DNA of 64,000 nucleotides from PALSA-612 sp964595575 (lineage in GTDB: Bacteria; Actinomycetota; Thermoleophilia; Gaiellales; Gaiellaceae), in assembly GCA_964595575.1 (NCBI GenBank), contig CAZQRA010000005.1, positions 29,626 through 93,625 on the forward strand, read 5' to 3'. The position numbers were made by a program, and so were the translations under genes. The notes beneath the pieces are model-generated. The model made no database searches. It was not told where the DNA came from and saw nothing but the letters and a program-made list of their open reading frames with translations. Of this stretch, positions 52,129 to 58,589 are shown one piece after another; position 1 is the stretch's first letter; every line of letters starts with the position of its first letter.

Positions 52129-53136
52129 ATGTCCGTGAGCGTCGCCGACACCCTGGGCCGTCCCCTCCGCGACCTTCGGGTCTCGGTCACCGACCGCTGC
52201 AACTTCCGCTGCGTCTACTGCATGCCCAAGGAGGTGTTCGGGCGCGACTACCGGTTCCTGGAGCGACGCGAGCTCTTGACCTTCGAGGAGATCGCCCGCG
52301 TCGCTCGCGTCTTCGCCCGTCTCGGGGTGAGGAAGGTGCGCCTCACCGGAGGGGAGCCTCTCCTACGGCGCGATCTCGATCGGCTGGTGGCCATGCTGGC
52401 GGAGATCGGGGGGCTCGATCTCGCCCTGACCACCAACGGCTCCCTCCTTGCCCGCCTCGCCGCCCGGCTCAAGGAGGCAGGTCTCTGCCGCGTCACGGTC
52501 AGCCTCGACTCGCTGGACGACGCCGTCTTCCGGGCCATGAACGACGTCGACTTCCCCGTGGCCCGGGTCCTCGAGGGCATCGAGGCGGCGGCTGCGGTAG
52601 GCCTGCCGGTGAAGGTCAACATGGTGGTGAAGAGGGGGGTCAACGAGGACAGCATCCTGCCCATGGCCCGCTTCTTCCACGGCAGCGGCCACATCCTTCG
52701 CTTCATCGAGTACATGGACGTGGGCCAGACGAACGGCTGGCGCCTGGACGACGTGGTGCCGGCGGCGGAGATCGTGGCCCGGATCCACGCCGAGCTCCCG
52801 CTGGAGCCGCTTCCTCCTAACTACCCAGGCGAGGTCGCCAGCCGGTACCGCTACCTGGACGGAGGGGGCGAGATCGGGGTGGTCGCCTCCGTCACCCAGC
52901 CCTTCTGCGGAGGCTGCACCCGGGCGCGCCTGTCCGCGGAGGGTCGGCTCTATACCTGCCTCTTCGCCGCCCGCGGGCACGACCTGCGGGCGCTGCTGCG
53001 CTCGGGCGCCACCGACGAGGAGATCGAGGCCGCCGTCGTCCGCATCTGGAGCGCCCGCGTCGATCGCTACTCGGAGATCCGCACCGCCGAGACAGCGCCC
53101 CTGCCCAAGGTCGAGATGAGCTACATCGGCGGCTAG
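52129..53136 (+). CDS. moaA: GTP 3',8-cyclase MoaA
   Basis: 335 residues (333 if started at GTG 52135). Radical-SAM cluster VTDRCNFRCVYCMPKE near residue 20, RLTGGEPLLRRDL, and the C-terminal second cluster CGGCTRARLSAEGRLYTC. The C terminus ends in Gly-Gly, needed for MoaA activity. It makes the first intermediate of molybdenum cofactor. No other moa genes are nearby. The preceding 134-bp divergent region holds both this promoter and that of the UPF0104 gene. Confidence 0.95.
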   Translation: MSVSVADTLGRPLRDLRVSVTDRCNFRCVYCMPKEVFGRDYRFLERRELLTFEEIARVARVFARLGVRKVRLTGGEPLLRRDLDRLVAMLAEIGGLDLALTTNGSLLARLAARLKEAGLCRVTVSLDSLDDAVFRAMNDVDFPVARVLEGIEAAAAVGLPVKVNMVVKRGVNEDSILPMARFFHGSGHILRFIEYMDVGQTNGWRLDDVVPAAEIVARIHAELPLEPLPPNYPGEVASRYRYLDGGGEIGVVASVTQPFCGGCTRARLSAEGRLYTCLFAARGHDLRALLRSGATDEEIEAAVVRIWSARVDRYSEIRTAETAPLPKVEMSYIGG

Positions 53137-53151
53137 CCAGCCTCTCGCCCG

Positions 53152-54024
53152 GTGCCCCGTCGATCGATCGGCTTGCTCCTCGCTCCCCTGGCCGGGTTGG
53201 TCGCCGCGTGCGGCGGCTCCTCGCCACTCGTCCTCGGCCGCGACTCCATCGCCTTCGTGCGCGTGCGCGACAACACGGAGGCGGTCTACGTCATCAACGC
53301 CGACCGGGGGGGCGAGGAGCGGCTCAGCGAGCGGGCCGATGCCGGCCGGGGCCGGTTCGTATCCGGCCCCGCCTGGTCCCCGGACGGGCGGAGGATCGCC
53401 TTCGCCAGCAACATGGACGGCCCCTACCGCATCTACCTCATGGACACGACCACGGGCTCCACCCGCGTCCTGACCAGGGGAACGAGCCCTGCCTGGTCCC
53501 CCGACGGGCGGAGGATCGCCTTCGAGCGAGGCACCAAGGCCCAAGCCGACCTGTGGGTCATCGGCGTCGACGGCAGGGGCCTGCGCCGCCTGACCCGAGC
53601 GCCGGGCATCGAGTACGGGCCCGCCTGGTCCCCGGACGGGCGGAGGATCGCCTTCGCCCGCAAGGGAAGCGACGTCGCCAGCATCATCATCGCCGAGCTG
53701 GGAGAGGGACGGGAGCGGAGGCTCACCCGGGGCGCCCTGGACGAGCTGGCTCCAGCCTGGTCGCCGGACGGCCAGAAGATCGCCTTCTCGGCTCGGGCGG
53801 AGAGCCAGTGGGACATCTACGTCGCCCGGGTGGACGGCGGCGGCCTTCGCAACCTCACCCGCAGCCCCGGGGACGAGTTCGATCCCTCCTGGTCGCCCGA
53901 CGGCAAGCGCATCGCCTTCGCCAGCGACGGGGCCATCCTGGTCATGAACGCCGACGGGAGCGGCCGGCGCCAGGTCACGGAGGCCGAGAACGACGTCGAC
54001 CCCGCCTGGCGTCCTGCCTCCTGA
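53152..54024 (+). CDS. TolB-like beta-propeller lipoprotein with PD40 repeats
   Basis: 290 residues. A lipoprotein signal (lipobox LVAAC, Cys20) leads into about five PD40/WD40-like blades, each with the core AWSPDGRRIAF or close variants (SWSPDGKRIAF at the end). The final AWRPAS suggests a circularly closed propeller. Likely an extracytoplasmic binding protein; the partner is unknown. It starts 15 nt after moaA with a GTG. Confidence 0.85.
   Translation: MPRRSIGLLLAPLAGLVAACGGSSPLVLGRDSIAFVRVRDNTEAVYVINADRGGEERLSERADAGRGRFVSGPAWSPDGRRIAFASNMDGPYRIYLMDTTTGSTRVLTRGTSPAWSPDGRRIAFERGTKAQADLWVIGVDGRGLRRLTRAPGIEYGPAWSPDGRRIAFARKGSDVASIIIAELGEGRERRLTRGALDELAPAWSPDGQKIAFSARAESQWDIYVARVDGGGLRNLTRSPGDEFDPSWSPDGKRIAFASDGAILVMNADGSGRRQVTEAENDVDPAWRPAS
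53371..53656 (+). repeat. Three near-identical ~34-bp repeats coding for PD40 blades
   Basis: Copies begin at 53371, 53491 and 53623 with the core gcctggtccccggacgggcg followed by gaggatcgccttcg; copy 2 differs by one base. The spacings of 120 and 132 bp are multiples of three. Confidence 0.85.
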
Positions 54025-54029
54025 CCGCG

Positions 54030-55472
54030 CTACCCGCGGGCCACCACCTGGAGGGTCTCCAGCCGAGGGTCGGCGCAGTAGGCAAGCCGAGTCCCGGCGG
54101 AAGCCGCCTCGCGTAGGGCCTCGAGGAGCGACGCCGAGGCCACCTCCCCGGGGGCGAGGACGGGAATGCCCGGCGGATAGGGAGCGACCATCTCGGCAGC
54201 CACTCGGCCCGCGGCCCGAGCGACCGAAACCGCCTCCCGGGGAGCGAAGAAGGCCTCCCGGGGAGGGAGGGCGACCTCGGGCTCGATCGCCCAGACCACG
54301 CTCGCCCCTCCCGGAGGGCGAGGGGCGCCCCGCCGCTTCTCGAGGGAGCGAGCCAGGGCCTGAAGGAGCCGAGCCACGCTCTCCTCGGTGTCGCCGATCG
54401 TGAGAAGGGGGACGAGCGTGTCCCGATTGGCGAGCTCGACGCGGATCCCCTCGGCCACGAGGTCGGCCTCTACGTGGAGGCCGTCGGCGCCGGTCGCGGG
54501 CAAGCTGAGCACGAGCTTCGTGGGGTCGACGGCAGCCACGCTTCGGTGCCGGTCGACCAAGGAGGAGTCGACTACCCGCAGGCCCTCTACCCCGGCCAGC
54601 TCGGCCCGCGCCCAGGCGGCCAGGCGGACGGTGCGACCGAGAAGCTCCCGTCCCCGCGTCGCCACCAGCATCCGCGCCCGGTCGAGACTGGCGAGGATGG
54701 CCGCCGAGGGACTGGTCGTGTGGACGAGCTCGAACGCCTCCTCGAGTCGATCGAGGTCGATCGCCCCCCGCCGCCCGAGGAGGTAGGCCCCCTGGGTGAA
54801 GGCGGACAGCGTCTTGTGCGCCGAGGTGACGAGGCCGTCTGCCCCCAGCGCCAGGGCGTGGGCGGGGAGGTCGGGGTGGAAGCCGAGGTGGGCTCCCCAG
54901 GCTTGGTCGCAGAGGAGCGGGATCCCGGCCGAGCGACAGCGAGCGGCAATAGAAGCCAGGTCGGAGACGACGCCCACGTACGAGGGCTCGACCAAAAAGA
55001 CGCCGCACGCGTCGGGGGCCCTCGCCAGAGCCTCCGCTACCCGCTGGGGAGGGACGCCCAGGGCCAGGCCGGTGTCTGGATCGACGTCCGGGCGCACCCA
55101 CACGGGATCCAAGCCGGCCAGGACGAGACCGGCCAGGATCGACTTGTGGACGGCTCGGGTGACGACCAGGCGGGCGCCGGGGCGACCCACGGCCAGGGCG
55201 AGCGCCTGGTTTCCCTGGGTCGATCCGTTGACGCAGAATCGACACAGGTCGGCGCCCCACAGAGCAGCCGCCAGCCTCTCGGCGCGGCCGAGGACGTCGC
55301 CGCGAAGGTGGAGGTCGTCCGCGCCTCCGCTCAAGGGGAGATCGTGGCGAAGCAGGCCGTCGACGAGGTGGGCCGCCCGCTTGTGCCCCGGGGTGGTGAA
55401 GGGGGTCACCGAGCGATCGGCGAGGAACGCCTCCACGGCGTCGGCCAGCGGGGTCTCCTCCTGGCGCACCAC
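54030..55472 (-). CDS. Orn/Lys/Arg decarboxylase-family PLP enzyme
   Basis: 480 residues of fold-type I PLP decarboxylases (short SpeA/YaaO type). N-terminal FTTPGHKRAAHLVDGLL, CVNGSTQGNQALALAVG, active-site Lys in VTSAHKTLSAFTQGAYLL, and the C-terminal MVAPYPPGIPVLAPGE. The substrate among arginine, lysine and ornithine cannot be told from the sequence. The GTG at 55472 is the longest start; a GTG one codon later lies 7 nt after a TAGAAC -10-like box. It is convergent with the TolB-like gene, 5 nt apart. Confidence 0.85.
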   Translation of the reverse strand: MVRQEETPLADAVEAFLADRSVTPFTTPGHKRAAHLVDGLLRHDLPLSGGADDLHLRGDVLGRAERLAAALWGADLCRFCVNGSTQGNQALALAVGRPGARLVVTRAVHKSILAGLVLAGLDPVWVRPDVDPDTGLALGVPPQRVAEALARAPDACGVFLVEPSYVGVVSDLASIAARCRSAGIPLLCDQAWGAHLGFHPDLPAHALALGADGLVTSAHKTLSAFTQGAYLLGRRGAIDLDRLEEAFELVHTTSPSAAILASLDRARMLVATRGRELLGRTVRLAAWARAELAGVEGLRVVDSSLVDRHRSVAAVDPTKLVLSLPATGADGLHVEADLVAEGIRVELANRDTLVPLLTIGDTEESVARLLQALARSLEKRRGAPRPPGGASVVWAIEPEVALPPREAFFAPREAVSVARAAGRVAAEMVAPYPPGIPVLAPGEVASASLLEALREAASAGTRLAYCADPRLETLQVVARG

Positions 55473-55559
55473 TGCGTTCTACCCCACGTGCCTTCTACCC
55501 CATGGCCGCCGGCGCTTCCTCGGCCAAGGCGCGCGCTGCCCCCCTCGGCCGGGCGCCGC

Positions 55560-55589
55560 TTGGAGGGACGCCCCAGGGGGCGGTAGAAT
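55560..55589 (+). promoter_or_regulatory. Promoter of the leader peptide/PAP2_3 gene: -35 TTGGAG, -10 TAGAAT
   Basis: TTGGAG (55560-55565) and TAGAAT (55584-55589) are 18 bp apart. The transcription start falls 3-4 nt before the GTG of the short ORF at 55600. Confidence 0.5.
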
Positions 55590-55599
55590 AGCGCTCGCC

Positions 55600-55632
55600 G
55601 TGGCGCGCGCGTTCAGGCAGGTCGTGCCGTGA
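55600..55632 (+). CDS. Possible 10-codon leader peptide coupled to the PAP2_3 gene
   Basis: A GTG-initiated ORF encoding MARAFRQVVP follows the TAGAAT promoter almost without leader. Its TGA overlaps the GTG start of the PAP2_3 gene (GTGA), giving translational coupling. It is too short to judge by coding signals; the evidence is positional only. Confidence 0.35.
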   Translation: MARAFRQVVP

Positions 55633-56381
55633 CCGAGGCCGTCTCCGCGATCGGCCGCCGCTACCTCCCCCGCGGCTGGCGCGACCTGGCTCTCCAGCTC
55701 GTCATCTGGTTCGGCTTCCTCCTCCTCTACCAGGTGGCCCGCGGCATCGCCGACCGCAACCCGGCCCGCGCCTTCGAGAACGGCTTCTGGATCATCCAGT
55801 TCGAGCGCCACGCCAGCGACCTCATCGAGCTCTCCCTGCAGCAGTTCGTCGCCACCTCCGTGGCGCTCACCCAAGCCGTCTCCTGGACGTACTGGCTGTC
55901 CCAGTTCACCGTGGTCGGGGTCGCCCTGCTCTGGGCGTACCTGCGCCACAACGACGTCTTCTACCGGTTCCGCAACTGGATCCTCCTCGCCAACGTCATC
56001 GGGCTCGTCGGCTACGTCCTCGTTCCCACCGCCCCGCCCCGCCTCTTCCCCAGCTTCGGCTTCGCCGACACCCTGGCCCAGTTCGCAGCCCTGAACCACG
56101 GCAGCGGCCTCATCGAGCTGGCGGCCAACCCGTACGCGGCTATGCCCAGCCTGCACGCCGCCGACTCCCTCATCGTCGGCATCACCCTGGCCTGCCTCGT
56201 CCGCCGCCCCCTCGTCAAGGCGCTGTGGCTTGTGTGGCCGGGCTGGGTGTGGTTCTCGGTGATGGCCACCGCCAACCACTTCTGGCTCGACATCGCCGCC
56301 GGGGTGGCGGTGGCGCTCGTCGCCTGGCCCCTCGCCTACCGGAGAGAGCTCGCCCGCCTGCTCGCCCGCTCGCGCGCGTAG
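55629..56381 (+). CDS. PAP2_3-type membrane phosphatase (second copy)
   Basis: 250 residues, about six spans, with the motifs YAAMPSLHAADSLIVG and ATANHFWLDIAAGVAVAL (catalytic His/His/Asp). It is related in fold to the protein at 47655 but shares limited sequence. It lies 39 nt upstream of a phosphatidylinositol-phosphate-type synthase, so it could dephosphorylate PI-phosphate to phosphatidylinositol, a step that needs such a phosphatase in actinobacteria; this is inference. Confidence 0.82.
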   Translation: MTEAVSAIGRRYLPRGWRDLALQLVIWFGFLLLYQVARGIADRNPARAFENGFWIIQFERHASDLIELSLQQFVATSVALTQAVSWTYWLSQFTVVGVALLWAYLRHNDVFYRFRNWILLANVIGLVGYVLVPTAPPRLFPSFGFADTLAQFAALNHGSGLIELAANPYAAMPSLHAADSLIVGITLACLVRRPLVKALWLVWPGWVWFSVMATANHFWLDIAAGVAVALVAWPLAYRRELARLLARSRA

Positions 56382-56407
56382 CGAGACGGGCTGGGCCTGC
56401 CGACTGC

Positions 56408-56413
56408 TAGCGT
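56408..56413 (+). promoter_or_regulatory. -10 box TAGCGT for the CDP-alcohol transferase gene
   Basis: TAGCGT ends 7 nt before the GTG at 56421. It lies within TGCTAGCG, which resembles half of the palindrome upstream of the inositol-phosphate-synthase gene. Confidence 0.4.
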
Positions 56414-56420
56414 CGATCCG

Positions 56421-57056
56421 GTGACCACCGCCCCCCAGCGGGTGAAGCAGGCCTACACCGACGAAGTGCGGCGGATCGCCTCGCGCTCCATGGAGAGCTT
56501 GGCCGAGACCCGTCTCACGCCCACCGCCCTCACGGTGGCCGGTGTGCTCGTGTCCATGGCCGGAGGCGTCCTCGTCTACCTCGAGTACCTGCACGAGATC
56601 CTCTTCTTCTGGCTGGGGGCGGCCGTGTTCGTGGTGGGGTCGGCGCTCGACATCCTGGACGGGGCTCTGGCCCGGGCCGGGGGCAAGGCCACCCCCTTCG
56701 GCGCCTTCATCGACTCCACCACCGATCGCATCGGGGAGGCCTTCATGCTCGGCGCCATCGGCCTCGTGTTCATGCGCCGCGGCCAGGAGGTGGAGCTGGC
56801 GTTCTCCTTCGCCGCCGTGTGCGGCTCCTTCCTCGTCAGCTACACGCGCTCGCGGGCGGAGGCCCTGGGCCTGCGGGGAGACGTGGGCCTGGGGGGACGG
56901 GCAGAGCGAGTGGCCCTGATCACGGCCGGCCTCGTCTTCGCGCCCTGGGGCGCTCTTCCCTGGGCGATCTACGCCCTCACCGGCCTGGCGTGGACGACGG
57001 TCGTCCAGCGGATCTGGAGCGTCCGCCGACAGCTGCGATCGCGACCCCCACAGTAG
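56421..57056 (+). CDS. CDP-alcohol phosphatidyltransferase, probable phosphatidylinositol phosphate synthase
   Basis: 211 residues, about six spans. The CDP-alcohol signature D-x2-DG-x2-AR-x8-G-x3-D-x3-D is complete in the stretch starting DILDGALARAGGK and ending AFIDSTTDR (about residues 76-102). The alcohol is judged to be inositol phosphate because the inositol-3-phosphate synthase gene follows after 33 nt. Together they would make the PI backbone for mannosides. The start is a GTG placed 7 nt after a TAGCGT -10 box. Confidence 0.88.
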   Translation: MTTAPQRVKQAYTDEVRRIASRSMESLAETRLTPTALTVAGVLVSMAGGVLVYLEYLHEILFFWLGAAVFVVGSALDILDGALARAGGKATPFGAFIDSTTDRIGEAFMLGAIGLVFMRRGQEVELAFSFAAVCGSFLVSYTRSRAEALGLRGDVGLGGRAERVALITAGLVFAPWGALPWAIYALTGLAWTTVVQRIWSVRRQLRSRPPQ

Positions 57057-57062
57057 AGGCTC

Positions 57063-57068
57063 TATACT
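57063..57068 (+). promoter_or_regulatory. -10 box TATACT of the RHH-inositol-phosphate-synthase gene
   Basis: TATACT, one base pair from many consensus -10 boxes, lies 21 nt before the ATG at 57090. A good -35 is not seen. Confidence 0.55.
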
Positions 57069-57088
57069 GCTAGCACTTCAGTGCTAGC
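57069..57088 (+). promoter_or_regulatory. Palindromic operator candidate
   Basis: Arms GCTAGCACT (57069-57077) and AGTGCTAGC (57080-57088) are perfect 9-bp inverted repeats with a 2-bp centre. The palindrome fills the interval between the -10 box and the start codon, overlapping the expected transcription start, where bound protein would block initiation. The gene downstream begins with two DNA-binding ribbon-helix-helix modules, so autoregulation is the natural hypothesis. Confidence 0.65.
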
Positions 57089-57089
57089 T

Positions 57090-58538
57090 ATGCCCCAACG
57101 AAGGGACGTGCTCGTGCGCGTCCCGCCCCCCCTCAAGGAGAGGCTCGCCGCCGAGGCGGCCCGGAGGCGGGCGAGCGTGAACGACCTGGCGGTGGGCCTC
57201 CTGGCCGCCAGCGTCGGCATGTCCGTGGAGCGGAGCGGCCGGCTGGGACGCGCGGCCGGCGGCGCAGGGGCGGTCCTTCTCCGGATGCCCCCGGAGCTCA
57301 AGGACAAGCTGCAGGCGCGGGCCCGGGAGCGCCGCCGCACCCTGAACCAGCTGATCGTCGAGACGCTCTCCGAGCGCCTCGGCCTGAAAGGAGAGGACAT
57401 GACCCAGACCAACGGCAAGCCCCCGACCTCCCAGGACAAGGTGCGGGTGGCCATCATCGGCGTCGGAAACTGCGCCAACGCCCTCCTCCAGGGGGTGCAC
57501 TACTACCGGGACGTCCACGACGGAGCCAGCGTTCCCGGTCTCATGCACGTCAACCTGGGCGGCTACCACATCTCCGACATCGAGTTCGTGGCCGCCTTCG
57601 ACGTGGCCAAGGGCAAGGTGGGCAAGGACCTGGCCGAGGCGATCTGGGCGCCCCCCAACGACACCATCAAGTTCGCGGACGTGCCCAAGACGGGAGTGAC
57701 CGTGTCCAGGGGCATGACCCACGACGGCCTGGGCACGTACCTGGCGCAGGTCGTGGAGAAGGCACCCGGCTCCACCGACGACGTGGTGGGCATCCTCAAG
57801 GAGACCGGGACCGACGTGGTCGTCAACTACCTGCCGGTGGGGTCGGAGGAGGCGACCAAGTGGTATACGGAGCAGATCCTGGCCGCAGGCTGCGCCATGG
57901 TCAACTGCATGCCCGTGTTCATCGCCCGCGAGCCCTACTGGCAGCGCCGGTTCGAGCGGGCAGGGGTCCCCATCATCGGCGACGACATCAAGTCCCAAGT
58001 GGGGGCGACCATCACCCACCGCGTCCTCACCACCCTCTTCCGCGACCGGGGCGTCCGGCTCGACCGCACCATGCAGCTCAACGTGGGCGGCAACGCCGAC
58101 TTCCTCAACATGCTCGAGCGGGAGCGGCTGCAGTCGAAGAAGGAGTCGAAGACGAGGGCGGTCACGTCCATGCTCGACTACGACATCGGAGAGCAGAACA
58201 TCCACGTCGGGCCCTCCGACTACGTCCCCTGGCTGACTGACCGCAAGTGGGCCTACATCCGCATGGAAGGCTCGGCGTTCGGGGACGTCCCTCTCACCCT
58301 CGAGCTCAAGCTCGAGGTGTGGGACTCCCCCAACTCGGCGGGAATCGTCATCGACGCCGTCCGCATCGCCAAGCTCGCCCTCAACCACGGCATCGCCGGC
58401 GCCCTCGAAGGCCCCAGCGCCTACCTCATGAAGTCGCCTCCGAAGCAGATGCGCGACGACGAGGCCCGCGAGGAGGTCGAGCGCTTCATTACCCGGTACG
58501 CTCGGGAGACGGTGGCGGGAGCGCCGGCTAGGGCCTAG
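57090..58538 (+). CDS. ino1: Double ribbon-helix-helix domain fused to inositol-3-phosphate synthase
   Basis: 482 residues from ATG 57090 (a GTG three codons upstream lies inside the palindrome). Residues 1-40 and 58-98 are two RHH/CopG-type modules: DVLVRVPPPLKERLAAEAA..SVNDLAVGLL and VLLRMPPELKDKLQARAR..TLNQLIVETL. From Met104 (57399) the sequence is a complete inositol-3-phosphate synthase: VRVAIIGVGNCANALLQGV (NAD site), VVNYLPVGSEEATKWY, GDDIKSQVGATITHRVL, LNVGGNADFLNM. A strong Shine-Dalgarno precedes Met104, so free enzyme may also be made. It produces inositol phosphate for PI lipids. Whether the fusion is real or due to a missed frameshift is discussed in findings. Confidence 0.88.
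   Translation: MPQRRDVLVRVPPPLKERLAAEAARRRASVNDLAVGLLAASVGMSVERSGRLGRAAGGAGAVLLRMPPELKDKLQARARERRRTLNQLIVETLSERLGLKGEDMTQTNGKPPTSQDKVRVAIIGVGNCANALLQGVHYYRDVHDGASVPGLMHVNLGGYHISDIEFVAAFDVAKGKVGKDLAEAIWAPPNDTIKFADVPKTGVTVSRGMTHDGLGTYLAQVVEKAPGSTDDVVGILKETGTDVVVNYLPVGSEEATKWYTEQILAAGCAMVNCMPVFIAREPYWQRRFERAGVPIIGDDIKSQVGATITHRVLTTLFRDRGVRLDRTMQLNVGGNADFLNMLERERLQSKKESKTRAVTSMLDYDIGEQNIHVGPSDYVPWLTDRKWAYIRMEGSAFGDVPLTLELKLEVWDSPNSAGIVIDAVRIAKLALNHGIAGALEGPSAYLMKSPPKQMRDDEAREEVERFITRYARETVAGAPARA
57387..57393 (+). promoter_or_regulatory. ino1: Internal Shine-Dalgarno AAAGGAG before the synthase domain
   Basis: AAAGGAG sits 5 nt before the in-frame ATG at 57399, where the enzyme domain begins (MTQTNGKPP). 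A TGA in the +1 frame at 57385-57387 abuts it, as would be expected at the boundary of two separate genes. Confidence 0.65.
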
Positions 58539-58565
58539 ACCGGCGGGCGGCCTCGCCCGCCGGTC
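58538..58565 (+). terminator. Strong 12-bp hairpin after the inositol-phosphate synthase gene
   Basis: GACCGGCGGGCG (58538-58549) and CGCCCGCCGGTC (58554-58565) form a perfect 12-bp stem with a GCCT loop directly after the stop codon. No U-tract follows. It separates the PI operon from the promoter of the next gene. Confidence 0.65.
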
Positions 58566-58575
58566 CTCCGCCGTC

Positions 58576-58581
58576 TACACT
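58576..58581 (+). promoter_or_regulatory. -10 box TACACT for the GT-PHP gene
   Basis: TACACT ends 8 nt before the ATG at 58590, immediately after the terminator hairpin; predicted leaderless start. Confidence 0.5.
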
Positions 58582-58589
58582 CGCCCCGC

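Noticed and set aside
57069..57088. CIRCE (HrcA) heat-shock operator at the RHH-synthase promoter
   Set aside because: The arms resemble TTAGCACTC/GAGTGCTAA, but the spacer is 2 bp instead of 9 and the outer bases differ; the heat-shock operon here is of the HspR type.
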